A DNA stretch of 64,000 nucleotides, from positions 1 to 64,000 of the IMG/VR virus record IMGVR_UViG_3300033145_001546; one strand, given 5' to 3'. The notes under the pieces were generated by a model, which ran no database searches, was not told where the DNA came from, and worked only from the letters and a program-made list of their open reading frames with translations. Position 1 is the stretch's first letter, and each line of letters starts with the position of its first letter. The position numbers and the translations under genes were made by a program. Positions 24,876 to 33,019 of this stretch are shown one piece after another. Origin of the DNA: a virus.

Positions 24876-25058
24876 ATGAGCATGTGGGCCGATATAAAAG
24901 GAAAGACACGCCCTGTAGAATCGGCAGAGCAAATCACCCGTGGGAAGAGAAAAGGATGGTATAGAATTGTGCTGCCTGACGGAAAGAAAGCCGTGGTAGA
25001 GCACGTCCGAATATTCACACCTGGAGCAAACGTGCCGTGTAGTAGAGCAAGAAAATAA
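24876..25058 (+). CDS. Small basic early protein
   Basis: 60 residues from the ATG behind TTGAAAGGGAAAGAA: MSMWADIKGKTRPVESAEQI, then KGWYRIVLPDGKKAVVEHVR. The strand-rich centre looks like a small beta-barrel but no family is recognised. A longer in-frame reading from 24801 is rejected because it ignores the conserved leader. Confidence 0.55.
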   Translation: MSMWADIKGKTRPVESAEQITRGKRKGWYRIVLPDGKKAVVEHVRIFTPGANVPCSRARK

Positions 25059-25092
25059 GAGCAATCGAAACCTATTTTGAAAGGGAAAGACG

Positions 25093-25347
25093 ATGAGTAA
25101 AAAGCACGAAGGGTCCGCAAAAGAGCATCAAGAAGAGCACGCCACAAAAATCAAAAGAAGAATCGTGGACATGTACAGGAAAGAATTGAACGCCATTTGC
25201 ATCTTTCCTTATCGCAATTTCATACTTTCAGCAGCAGTAGAAAGCCTTGTGGTAGTCTATAGAATAGACCCTGAGCGGTCGCTAAAGTATATGTGTGAAG
25301 TCGATACAATAGAAGAGGCAATTGACTTCATCCATAAGCAGCCGTAA
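25093..25347 (+). CDS. Hypothetical early protein
   Basis: 84 residues, MSKKHEGSAKEHQEEHATKI, then an alpha/beta section NFILSAAVESLVVVYRID. It starts behind TTGAAAGGGAAAGACG. No family is recognised. Ends KYMCEVDTIEEAIDFIHKQP. Confidence 0.6.
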   Translation: MSKKHEGSAKEHQEEHATKIKRRIVDMYRKELNAICIFPYRNFILSAAVESLVVVYRIDPERSLKYMCEVDTIEEAIDFIHKQP

Positions 25348-25363
25348 AGAGCATGCTGAGTAA

Positions 25364-25393
25364 GGTCCGGACCTATTAGAGATAGGCCGGACC
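25364..25393 (+). terminator. Intergenic hairpin 6
   Basis: GGTCCGG-A-CCTAT and ATAGG-CCGGACC with loop TAGAG make a 12-pair stem with one bulge, the strongest of the series. No clear T-run follows within a few bases (TGTCTCACTGTG). Confidence 0.5.
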
Positions 25394-25451
25394 TGTCTCA
25401 CTGTGTTCCATAAATTGTAGAGTATAAACTATATTTTTGAAAGGGAAAGAA

Positions 25452-26300
25452 ATGGACAATCTGAACACAAGAGCAATGTTAGTCGGGATCAAATTCTCGC
25501 AGTGGACCGGACGCACCATGGATAAGAAGGTGAGTCAAGAGGTCAGGAGTGCCAAACACGCAGAAGCCGACACAGGGTCATGGTGGACGTATTTGGCACC
25601 GAAAAAGGCACTTCAGAAAATCAACACGGCATATTGCCGGTGCGATGTGATTCACCGCCGATTGACCCTGCCGTGGACCGATGGAGGCATGAGAATTCTG
25701 CCCTCAGCAATGTTCATGGAGTATCGGTCAGAGATGAGCAAGAGCATTGAGGAATTTCACGAGAGTGTAGAAGAATTCCTCAAAGAATATCCAACAATCC
25801 GGAAAAGAGCAGCCGAAAGACTGGGACAGCTGGCTGATGGAAAGAATTTGCCCACCACGTCCGATATACGGAGCAAATTCGGTGTAGTGCAATCGCTGAT
25901 TCCTTTGCCAACCACGGCAGACTTTCGGGTTGACCTGAGTGCAAATGACCTCAAAGATGCCAAAGAGCAAGTCACCCGGACTCTCACAGAGGCAACCGGA
26001 CGTGCGATGGGGTCTCTGTGGGAAAAGCTTGGTGAAATGGTTGCGCATATGGAGGCAGTGCTCAAAGACGCCGATAAGAAGTTCACCAAGGCAACTATCA
26101 AGTCTTTGGAGGCCTTTTGCACGCAGATTCCAAAGATGAATATTACTGATGACAAAAAGCTTGAGGCAGTCCGCAAAGAGGTTTTGGAGCATCTGAAGAA
26201 GATGGACGCTGGTGCGATAAGAGAAGACGCCGGCAAACGCACTTCAGCAACCAAGACAGCTACCAAACTCAGTAAGAAAATCGGCGCATTCAAATTATAG
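25452..26300 (+). CDS. DUF3150-like protein of the MoxR/VWA cassette
   Basis: 282 residues from the ATG behind TTTTTGAAAGGGAAAGAA. The layout (WTGRTMDKKVSQEVRSAKHA near the start, LQKINTAYCRCDVIHRRLTL, and a long helical C-terminal half) matches the DUF3150 family that commonly precedes a MoxR-type ATPase and a metallopeptidase/VWA gene in phages. It is probably a partner or substrate of those two gene products. Biochemical function is unknown. The frame could begin 15 bases upstream, but the ribosome site favours 25452. Confidence 0.7.
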   Translation: MDNLNTRAMLVGIKFSQWTGRTMDKKVSQEVRSAKHAEADTGSWWTYLAPKKALQKINTAYCRCDVIHRRLTLPWTDGGMRILPSAMFMEYRSEMSKSIEEFHESVEEFLKEYPTIRKRAAERLGQLADGKNLPTTSDIRSKFGVVQSLIPLPTTADFRVDLSANDLKDAKEQVTRTLTEATGRAMGSLWEKLGEMVAHMEAVLKDADKKFTKATIKSLEAFCTQIPKMNITDDKKLEAVRKEVLEHLKKMDAGAIREDAGKRTSATKTATKLSKKIGAFKL

Positions 26301-26316
26301 AAGAGTGCACTGGGTA

Positions 26317-26338
26317 CGGTCCGAGAGAATCCGGACCG
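26317..26338 (+). terminator. Intergenic hairpin 7
   Basis: CGGTCCG and CGGACCG arms with loop AGAGAATC, the same loop as hairpin 1 (22648), between the DUF3150-like gene and the MoxR gene. Confidence 0.45.
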
Positions 26339-26384
26339 ATCCCACTGTATTGTTTTGATAATCTATTTTTGAAAGGGAAAGAAG

Positions 26385-27380
26385 ATGACACCGAAAGAAT
26401 TGAAGAGTGCCTTGCTCAAAGCCATGCCCGCCAAGTTGCCTATACTAATCAAAGGTGCACCCGGCATTGGCAAGAGTGACATCGTGGAGCAAGTGGCGAA
26501 AGAACTGAAGATGGACTTGATTATATCGCATCCAGTTGTATCAGACCCCACAGACGCAAAAGGCCTGCCCGCAATCGTGGACGGCAAAGCCGAATTCCTA
26601 CCGTATGGAGATTTGAGACAGATGATGGAGGCGAAAAAGCCCACAATCGTCTTTTTGGATGATTTGGGGCAGGCTCCAGCTGTAGTTCAGGCAGCATTCA
26701 TGCAGCTGATTCTTGCCAGACGGGTGAATGGGCACAAGGTTTCCAAACACATCGTTTTTGTCGCAGCAACAAATCGACGTCAAGACAGAGCAGGTGTAAC
26801 AGGTATTTTGGAGCCAGTCAAGAGTCGGTTTGCTTCCATCGTGGAATTGGAAGCAGATGCTCAAGAGTGGATCGAGTGGGCACTGGATAATGACGTGCCG
26901 ATGGAGGTCATTGGCCTGATTCACTATCAACCGAGCATGCTGACTGCGGGACAGCCCACCGCCGATATAGTCAACCACCCATGCCCACGCACAATCGCAT
27001 ATGCCGGCAAACTCATCAAAGCAGGTATGGACTCATTTGAGGAATTAAGTGGAGCACTGGGACAGACGGGTGCAGCAAGTCTGAAAGGTTTCATGGACGT
27101 GTATCGCAGTTTGCCGGACTTGGATGAGATTATAGACCATCCAGACACGACCGATGTGCCTACAGAGCCCAGTGCGCTATACGCCACAGCAATGGCATTA
27201 GTGGAAAAGGCTACACCCGAAAATGTGGCCTCAATTTTCACCTATGTCAAGAGATTTTCCCGGCAGACGGCAGATGTGGGTGTCTTTCTCGTGAAAGACC
27301 TCATTAAGAAAAACCCGAAAATCCAAAACACAACAGCATTCATCCAGTGGGCATCTGACCACGCTGACATGCTATTGTAG
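26385..27380 (+). CDS. MoxR-type AAA+ ATPase
   Basis: 331 residues. Walker A is GAPGIGKSD (residues 24-32), Walker B VFLDDLGQA (89-97), and an arginine-finger/sensor region follows VFVAATNRRQDRAGV. The overall architecture is the short MoxR/RavA-like AAA+ without a fused domain. MoxR proteins work with VWA-domain partners as remodelling chaperones; here the partner is the following gene. The third member, DUF3150-like, lies upstream, and all three share the GAAAGGGAAAGA leader. Confidence 0.85.
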   Translation: MTPKELKSALLKAMPAKLPILIKGAPGIGKSDIVEQVAKELKMDLIISHPVVSDPTDAKGLPAIVDGKAEFLPYGDLRQMMEAKKPTIVFLDDLGQAPAVVQAAFMQLILARRVNGHKVSKHIVFVAATNRRQDRAGVTGILEPVKSRFASIVELEADAQEWIEWALDNDVPMEVIGLIHYQPSMLTAGQPTADIVNHPCPRTIAYAGKLIKAGMDSFEELSGALGQTGAASLKGFMDVYRSLPDLDEIIDHPDTTDVPTEPSALYATAMALVEKATPENVASIFTYVKRFSRQTADVGVFLVKDLIKKNPKIQNTTAFIQWASDHADMLL

Positions 27381-27395
27381 AAAAGGGGAAAGACA

Positions 27396-28592
27396 ATGTG
27401 TATCGACACAATTTTGAAAGCACGGACAAAGCTTGTGCTGGACCATCCCTTTTTTGGAAGTCTGGCAATCCGATTGAAGCTTGAAGAGTCCGCAAAAATT
27501 CCCACAGCAGCTACAGACGGCAAGACCTGTTTTTACAACCGAGATTTTATCACCCATCTTTCTTTCTCAGAAGTGGTGGGTGTATCGGCCCATGAAGTAT
27601 TACACGTGGCATTGCGCCATCATTGTCGCATGGGCAACCGAGATGCAGAGAGATGGAATGTGGCTTGCGATTATGCTATCAATCCGACTCTGATATCATC
27701 CGGATTCAAATTGCCGAGTGGGGCATTATTTGACGACAGATTTGTCGGAATGGCAGCAGAAGAGATATATGCCCAGTTGCCAGCAAATTCGGATGCGGAG
27801 GATGAGCAGGGACAGCCGAAAGACGGTTCAGCTGGACAAGGGGATGGGCAAACTGGACAGGGCAGCAGCGCAGGCAAGGACAGCGCAGACGGGCAAGATG
27901 CCGATGGCGGACAAGACCCTGGCGGTTGCGGCAGTGTCATCCCAATTGAGGATAAAAAGGAAGCCAAAGAGCAAGAACAAAAATGGGCAGCAGCCGTGGC
28001 ACAGGCAGCGTCCATGACTGCTGGCAGCATGGGTGCAGGATTGTCCCGTCAAATCAAGAAGAGTCTGGACAGACCCTTGCCGTGGTACGTGTTGCTCAGA
28101 GACCTTGTGGAAAAGACGGCACGTAATGATTATGACTGGACCAGACCATCACGCCGATATATTAACAGAGACCTCATCTTGCCAAGCCTGATATCAGAAG
28201 AACTGCCTGAGGTCATAATTGCGGTGGACACGTCAGGGAGTATAGATGAGAAGGCACTGGCCAGATTTGCTGAAGAGGCATCAGCCGTGTTGGGTGCGTA
28301 TGACACGACTGTGCGAGTGATTTATTGTGATACAGAAGTTGGGGGTGAGCAGGTCTTCACCAAAACCGACATGCCCATGGAATTGAAACCTGTTGGTGGA
28401 GGTGGCACGGCATTCGAGCCTGTGTTTGAGTGGGTGGAAAAGCAAGGACACTCTCCAGCGTGCCTGATATATTTCACGGACCTATATGGCTCATTTCCAG
28501 AAGCAGAGCCCACATATCCGGTTATGTGGGTGACAGAGACAAAGGACAGGAAAGCACCTTGGGGTCAGACGGTGCTGTTTCCAATCAATTGA
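27396..28592 (+). CDS. Metallopeptidase-like protein with VWA domain (DUF2201-like)
   Basis: 398 residues. The N-terminal part has a zinc-peptidase HEVLH motif (residues 66-70) with further His and WNVACDYAIN (Asp92 a likely third ligand). A Gly/Asp/Gln-rich low-complexity linker spans 131-185. The C-terminal VWA domain shows a MIDAS-like D278-T-S-G-S282. This is the DUF2201 pattern. Together with the AAA+ and DUF3150-like genes it forms a three-gene cassette whose job in phage infection is not known. A short leader AAAAGGGGAAAGACA stands before the start. Confidence 0.8.
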   Translation: MCIDTILKARTKLVLDHPFFGSLAIRLKLEESAKIPTAATDGKTCFYNRDFITHLSFSEVVGVSAHEVLHVALRHHCRMGNRDAERWNVACDYAINPTLISSGFKLPSGALFDDRFVGMAAEEIYAQLPANSDAEDEQGQPKDGSAGQGDGQTGQGSSAGKDSADGQDADGGQDPGGCGSVIPIEDKKEAKEQEQKWAAAVAQAASMTAGSMGAGLSRQIKKSLDRPLPWYVLLRDLVEKTARNDYDWTRPSRRYINRDLILPSLISEELPEVIIAVDTSGSIDEKALARFAEEASAVLGAYDTTVRVIYCDTEVGGEQVFTKTDMPMELKPVGGGGTAFEPVFEWVEKQGHSPACLIYFTDLYGSFPEAEPTYPVMWVTETKDRKAPWGQTVLFPIN

Positions 28593-28615
28593 AATCTTAT
28601 TTGAAAGGGAAAGTT

Positions 28616-28765
28616 ATGAAGAAAAAGGAAATGACCTTGGCAGACCACGCCAAAGCATGGTGGAAAGAGCAGGGTCATACTATACCCGAAAAAGAGACGG
28701 AAGAGTGGGATGAGATGTATGGGAAGTGGGTCAATTATGCTTTTGCTATAACAAACCTGAAATAA
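28616..28765 (+). CDS. Small hypothetical protein (49 aa)
   Basis: 49 residues, MKKKEMTLADHAKAWWKEQG, acidic later, Trp-rich. The ATG lies behind TTTGAAAGGGAAAGTT. It follows the VWA gene and has the same leader type, so it belongs to the same set of early genes. No family. Confidence 0.55.
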   Translation: MKKKEMTLADHAKAWWKEQGHTIPEKETEEWDEMYGKWVNYAFAITNLK

Positions 28766-28802
28766 TGACTAAATTCTATTATTTATTTGAAAGGGAAAGA
28801 GC

Positions 28803-29048
28803 ATGACAAAAATGGAAAGACTGAGAAAAGAGGCTCTGGAATCTTGCAATTCCAGAGGCCACACCATGAAACCTTTTTCTCGCAAGTATCGAAACGTATG
28901 GACTTCCGAGTGCAAACTGTGCGACAAAGGTGTATATGTTTGTGGCAATCCTGCTCCAAATGAAATTGACATTTCTGGAGAGGCAGTTGCGTTGCACTGT
29001 GAAGACAGCAGCGGCACGGCAGAGAGACCGATAGTATATTGCGTGTAA
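28803..29048 (+). CDS. Small Cys-containing protein
   Basis: 81 residues with CKLCDKGVYVCG (a C-x2-C and a further Cys) and a C-terminal ERPIVYCV. It may bind zinc, though only part of a ribbon is seen. The leader TTTGAAAGGGAAAGAGC is conserved. No family. Confidence 0.55.
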   Translation: MTKMERLRKEALESCNSRGHTMKPFSRKYRNVWTSECKLCDKGVYVCGNPAPNEIDISGEAVALHCEDSSGTAERPIVYCV

Positions 29049-29067
29049 ATTGGAGGGAAAATTAAAG

Positions 29068-29096
29068 TAGACTTCCCGGACAGGACCGAGTATAAT
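29068..29096 (+). promoter_or_regulatory. Sigma-70-like promoter
   Basis: TAGACT, a 17-base spacer containing CCCGGACAGGACC, and TATAAT. It lies about 50 bases before the HTH gene, in a spacer without a copy of the repeats. It could start the regulator/replication operon. Confidence 0.5.
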
Positions 29097-29147
29097 CTAT
29101 AACAACGAGAAACAGCCCTTTTTGAAAGGAAAAGAGAAGGGATTGCC

Positions 29148-29354
29148 ATGGTAAACTTTAGAGAGATTGTCAGAGAACTAATTACCAAAAAGGATATTAG
29201 TATTGCCAAACTTGCCCGAAAAGCAGATTTGAACCATACCACTGTCTACAATTACCTAAATGAACACTCAGAGATGACTTCTGCCAATTTGGAAAAACTA
29301 TTGAACACTTTAGAATCTCTGCCTACCCGCAGAAAGAAAGGAGTCAAAGAATGA
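29148..29354 (+). CDS. Cro/CI-type HTH regulator
   Basis: 68 residues. The helix-turn-helix is ISIAKLARKADLNHTTVYNY (residues about 17-36), typical of XRE family repressors, with a short C-terminal helix and basic tail. Its stop overlaps the ATG of the following sigma-like gene. It probably controls the promoter just upstream or the divergent region. The leader is a variant, GAAAGGAAAAGAGAAGG. Confidence 0.75.
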   Translation: MVNFREIVRELITKKDISIAKLARKADLNHTTVYNYLNEHSEMTSANLEKLLNTLESLPTRRKKGVKE

Positions 29355-29884
29355 CCCCCACATCGAGCCTTATAATGAAAGATGCTCTCACAGAAACGTA
29401 CCAAGACATTCAAAATCTTATCTATGATACTGTCTGGAAGTTCAAGAGAGCAAACGGAGGTGATTTTGATGATATGATATCCACAGCAAACGTGATATAT
29501 ATGGAGGCCTTTTTTTCCTACGACGCAAGCCGGGCATCCTTTTCCACATGGCTTCATACTAAGGTGTGGAAAGGCCTGCTGGAATACCAACGGCAAACTC
29601 TGATGCGCAGCTGGCAGCAAACGGGGATTGATTTGAAAGACATGCCCACACCGTCTGTCATTCCCTTTTGTGAACTATTATCAGAACTGAGCAGAGACGC
29701 CCGGACCATTGTCGAATTGATATTGGAATTACCAGACAATGTAGAGCAAGAGGCTTTGAGCAAAGGGACCCATCCCTGCCATATCCGGGCGGCGTTGCGT
29801 TTATATCTTCAAACCTTTTTGGGCTGGTCTGAAGCCCACGTTGTCCAAACTTTTCAAGAGATTGCTGAGGTGATAAATGACTAA
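29351..29884 (+). CDS. Sigma-factor-like protein (region 2-like)
   Basis: 177 residues. The segment VWKFKRANGGDFDDMISTAN, then IYMEAFFSYDASRASFSTWL followed by a Trp/Lys-rich helix and LLEYQRQ, has the spacing of sigma-70 region 2 (DNA melting and -10 contact): DLxxxAxxxxxxAxxxYDxxxxxFxTxL. A helix-turn-helix-like end (RAALRLYLQTFLGWSEAHVV) may serve as region 4. If functional, it could direct RNA polymerase to the CTTTTTCCGATAATA sites. It overlaps its neighbours at both ends by four and eight bases. Confidence 0.65.
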   Translation: MTPTSSLIMKDALTETYQDIQNLIYDTVWKFKRANGGDFDDMISTANVIYMEAFFSYDASRASFSTWLHTKVWKGLLEYQRQTLMRSWQQTGIDLKDMPTPSVIPFCELLSELSRDARTIVELILELPDNVEQEALSKGTHPCHIRAALRLYLQTFLGWSEAHVVQTFQEIAEVIND

Positions 29885-31244
29885 GCCCAGACTATATGGG
29901 TATCAAAAAAGAGCCGTCAGGACGATAATAAAACACAACGGATTAGCTTTATTAGCCGATGATATGGGGCTGGGAAAAACCTGGGAGGCTTTGGGGTATT
30001 GCAAAAAATGTCCAGAGAAAAGGCCTATCATTGTTGTTTGTCCTGCCAACGTCAAATGGATATGGGAAGTGGAAGCAAGACACCTTCTCAGAATCCGGGG
30101 CGTGGTTTTAAGTGGGCAAATTCCCCCCAAAGAAAAACTAATATCCATTCAGGAACTTTACATTATCAACTACGAGATATTGCAATTCTGGGTGCCATAT
30201 CTGAAAAAACTTCAACCCCAAATTCTCATAATAGACGAATGCCATTACATCAAGAGCCGGGGAGCAAAGAGAACAAGAGCCGTGGGGAGATTGCGAAAAA
30301 ACATCGCCCACTTCCTTCCCATTAGCGGAACACCCATGCTCAGTCGTCCTGCTGAATTGTATTCGGTTCTTCACATGCTCTGGCCCCAAGAATTTCCCAG
30401 TTTCCAAGCATTTGGGCATCGTTATTGTAAAGCACAATGGAGGCCATGGGGATGGGAATATAAGGGAGCATCCAACGTAAAGGAATTGCACCGCAAACTC
30501 AAGCGTTTGGGAATGATACGAAACTTGAAAAAAGACGTTCTCAAAGACCTACCCGACAAAACCCGCAGCGTGATTCCTGTGGAAATTGAAAACAGAGGGG
30601 AATACCGAGAGGCAGAAACAAATTTCATCACGTGGCTCACTAAGAAGTCATCAGCCAAAGCCAAACGTGCTGCCAGAGCCCAACAACTTGTTCAATTAGG
30701 ATATTTGAAACGACTGGCGGCAGACTTGAAAATGAAGATGGTAATGAAATGGATAGAAGACTTCCTGGAACAATCATCAGGCAAACTTGTGTTGTACGCC
30801 ATTCATAAGAAAATCATCAAGCAGATTCACGAGAAGTACCCCAAAATTTCAGTAGTGATAGACGGCAGCACCAGTCATAAGAACCGAAAAAGGGCGGTCA
30901 AGACTTTCCAACACCATAGTAAAATCCGATTGTTCATCGGGAATATAAGAGCAGCAGGAGTAGGGATAACGCTGACCGCTGCGCACACTCTGGCCTTTGT
31001 GGAGTTAGACTGGGTGCCGGGAAATCATACGCAGGCTGAGGACCGTATACACCGTATCGGGCAAAAGAATGCTGCTATGATATACTATCTGGTGGCCAAA
31101 GATACCATTGAAGAAAAACTGTGTAAAATTATTCAGAAGAAGCAACGCATTCTTTCGAGAGTATTAGACGGGAGCATTAAGAAAAACAAGCTGGACGTGT
31201 TTAAGTCCTTGAACAAAGCATTATTGAAAGGGAAAGTGAGATGA
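29877..31244 (+). CDS. SNF2-family helicase / translocase
   Basis: 455 residues. Motif I is LADDMGLGKTWEALG (residues 26-40), motif II IIDECHYIKSRGAKRTRA, motif III PISGTPMLSRP, motif V ending in RAAGVGITLTAA, and motif VI QAEDRIHRIGQ. This is the compact SNF2 core, without the usual extra domains. Such phage proteins may remodel replication forks or help late transcription. It overlaps the sigma-like gene by eight bases. Confidence 0.9.
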   Translation: MTKPRLYGYQKRAVRTIIKHNGLALLADDMGLGKTWEALGYCKKCPEKRPIIVVCPANVKWIWEVEARHLLRIRGVVLSGQIPPKEKLISIQELYIINYEILQFWVPYLKKLQPQILIIDECHYIKSRGAKRTRAVGRLRKNIAHFLPISGTPMLSRPAELYSVLHMLWPQEFPSFQAFGHRYCKAQWRPWGWEYKGASNVKELHRKLKRLGMIRNLKKDVLKDLPDKTRSVIPVEIENRGEYREAETNFITWLTKKSSAKAKRAARAQQLVQLGYLKRLAADLKMKMVMKWIEDFLEQSSGKLVLYAIHKKIIKQIHEKYPKISVVIDGSTSHKNRKRAVKTFQHHSKIRLFIGNIRAAGVGITLTAAHTLAFVELDWVPGNHTQAEDRIHRIGQKNAAMIYYLVAKDTIEEKLCKIIQKKQRILSRVLDGSIKKNKLDVFKSLNKALLKGKVR

Positions 31245-31543
31245 CTGAAAAAACAGAAGCACAAAAGTTCTTTGAATCAGATGTGGGCAAGATTGTCTTG
31301 CGCAATAGGCTGGCATCTTTGAAACTCAACATGCCATTCTGTAAAGTTTTCGGAAGACGACTGGTAACCTTTTGGCAGGGGAATATCTTGGGCTTGGATA
31401 TTATTGCCTTTGATAAATTCATAGAACCGGGGGACAACGAGAGTCTTAATCATGCCGTCCTCAGACGTTTTGGGCAAGAGGGTCTGGATATAATCAATGG
31501 ATTGTTAGGAATAGAAAATGAAAAAGAAAAGGAAAAAGAATAA
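31241..31543 (+). CDS. Hypothetical protein
   Basis: 100 residues, MTEKTEAQKFFESDVGKIVL, with an acidic tail EKEKEKE. It overlaps the helicase stop (ATGA) and the RHH gene. No family is recognised. The leader TTGAAAGGGAAAGTGAG is of the early type. Confidence 0.6.
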   Translation: MTEKTEAQKFFESDVGKIVLRNRLASLKLNMPFCKVFGRRLVTFWQGNILGLDIIAFDKFIEPGDNESLNHAVLRRFGQEGLDIINGLLGIENEKEKEKE

Positions 31544-31718
31544 GCCGACCAAACACCAAATGACTACCATGCTGCTTCGTGTACCACTGAACGTCAAATG
31601 TCAATTCAAAGCTCATTGTAGCAGACGGGGCAGAACCATGACCGAAGTGGTCATAGAGGCAATGAGACTGGCGTACAGAGTTGACAAGAGAATCCGCAGA
31701 AAAAAGGGGAAAGACTAA
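31518..31718 (+). CDS. Ribbon-helix-helix-like DNA-binding protein
   Basis: 66 residues, very basic. The core TMLLRVPLNVKCQFKAHC followed by GRTMTEVVIEAMRLAYRVD follows the Arc/MetJ pattern (beta strand, two helices, with the turn G-R-T-M). It overlaps the neighbours by 26 bases and one base. Likely a small operator-binding protein; its target is unknown. Confidence 0.6.
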   Translation: MKKKRKKNKPTKHQMTTMLLRVPLNVKCQFKAHCSRRGRTMTEVVIEAMRLAYRVDKRIRRKKGKD

Positions 31719-32584
31719 TGAACTTCTCTGACATCTTATCTCAACACAACATTGAAATTGCACCGGAGAGCAACGAGCATGCCCGTCCGGGCTGGCTGCA
31801 AGTGGACTGTCCCTTTTGCGAAAAAGAGGCCAAGCAATTCCACATGGGCTATTCTTTAGAGGGGAACTACGTCAATTGCTACCGATGTGGATATCATTCT
31901 TTAATTTCAACCCTGATGGAAATGACTGAAAAATCCTACCGGAATTGCAACAAGATGTTGGAGGAATTAGAGACAGAAACCTTTGACACCCCATCCATCA
32001 AAGGCAAACTTGTTATCCCAGACGGAGTGGGGGAACTTAAAAGAGTTCACAAAAAGTATTTGAGGGGTAGGAACTTTGACGTCAAAGATATTCAAAAGAC
32101 ATGGCAAATAAAAGGTATCGGAATGCACGCAAGTTTGGCGTGGCGTATCTTTATCCCTATAATTTACAGGGGGGATATAGTCAGCTGGACTACACGTTCC
32201 GTGTCCTCTGACAATCCTAAGAGATATATATCTGCATCGAAAGAGCATGAAGCCCTGCCCGCCAAATCTCTGTTGTACGGAGAGGACCTTACCAATGATG
32301 CTATAATCATTTGCGAGGGACCATTAGATGTGTGGAGAATAGGACCGGGGGCAGTGGCAACGATGGGCGTGGGTTACTCTCAAGGGCAAGTTGAAAAAAT
32401 CATTAAGCATCATAAGAGAATAATTTGCTTTGACAATGAGCCAGAGGCCCAAAAGAGGGCGAAACGATTATGCAATGACATATCCTCTTTCCCCGGAGAG
32501 ACTTTCAATGCGGTATTAAACGGAAAAGATGCTGCCGAATCGAGTGACAAGGACATTTGGAAATTAAGGAGGGCCTTATTATGA
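31718..32584 (+). CDS. DNA primase (DnaG-like, zinc-finger and Toprim)
   Basis: 288 residues. An N-terminal CHC2-like zinc finger is seen at C31-x2-C34 and C54-x2-C57. The Toprim core has E200 in CEGPLDVW and D239-x-E241 in CFDNEPEAQ. The middle (ISWTTRS-like) matches the primase catalytic basic region. The gene lacks a C-terminal helicase part, which is in the DnaB-like gene at 33,879. The next gene starts in its stop (ATGA). Confidence 0.85.
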   Translation: MNFSDILSQHNIEIAPESNEHARPGWLQVDCPFCEKEAKQFHMGYSLEGNYVNCYRCGYHSLISTLMEMTEKSYRNCNKMLEELETETFDTPSIKGKLVIPDGVGELKRVHKKYLRGRNFDVKDIQKTWQIKGIGMHASLAWRIFIPIIYRGDIVSWTTRSVSSDNPKRYISASKEHEALPAKSLLYGEDLTNDAIIICEGPLDVWRIGPGAVATMGVGYSQGQVEKIIKHHKRIICFDNEPEAQKRAKRLCNDISSFPGETFNAVLNGKDAAESSDKDIWKLRRALL

Positions 32585-32952
32585 ACGAGGAAAAGAAATG
32601 TGCAAATTGTCTACACAGATTGGATTTCTTACACAAGGAATCCCCACATCAAAAATGTAAAGGATGCATCAACCACTGTAATTGGGAGCCTTTGCTCAAC
32701 ATACCAGAACCAACTATCACCCCTTCCATAGACCCTTCCACAACAATTTTTATCTATCCGTATATCCTGATGAGGTTGATAGCATTATACGACCGATATA
32801 TCGAATTGAGTCTATCATTGCCTCTAATAAAGGGGTCCGAAGACGAGATATCAACTATGGAAGAATTTCTCAATCATATCGTAACAAGGGGAATAAACCA
32901 GTATTCTCAGGACATGGACATCTTTGAAAAAAGACTCGGAATAAAAAAATAA
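32581..32952 (+). CDS. Small Cys-rich protein downstream of primase
   Basis: 123 residues from the ATG overlapping the primase stop (ATGA). The start KKCANCLHRLDFL and HQKCKGCINHCNW make a zinc-binding cluster. The rest is hydrophobic and helical (TIFIYPYILMRLIALYDRYI). No family is recognised. The frame is sound through to a TAA at 32952. Confidence 0.6.
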   Translation: MNEEKKCANCLHRLDFLHKESPHQKCKGCINHCNWEPLLNIPEPTITPSIDPSTTIFIYPYILMRLIALYDRYIELSLSLPLIKGSEDEISTMEEFLNHIVTRGINQYSQDMDIFEKRLGIKK

Positions 32953-32975
32953 AAATTATTCCGGGAATGTCCCCC

Positions 32976-32990
32976 CTTTTTCCGATAATA
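32976..32990 (+). promoter_or_regulatory. Phage promoter motif copy A (CTTTTTCCGATAATA)
   Basis: CTTTTTCCGATAATA in the 186-base gap before the replication-initiator-like gene. The same 15-mer stands before the genes at 35,779 and 51,166. GATAAT would be a -10-like hexamer. No standard -35 is present. Confidence 0.55.
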
Positions 32991-33019
32991 AGTATAGGAC
33001 CAGGATTTTTGAAAGGATG

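Noticed and set aside
24660-25147. Minus-strand frames of 134 and 144 codons
   Set aside because: They lie opposite three small genes with clear leaders and have Ser/Pro/Phe-rich shadow composition.
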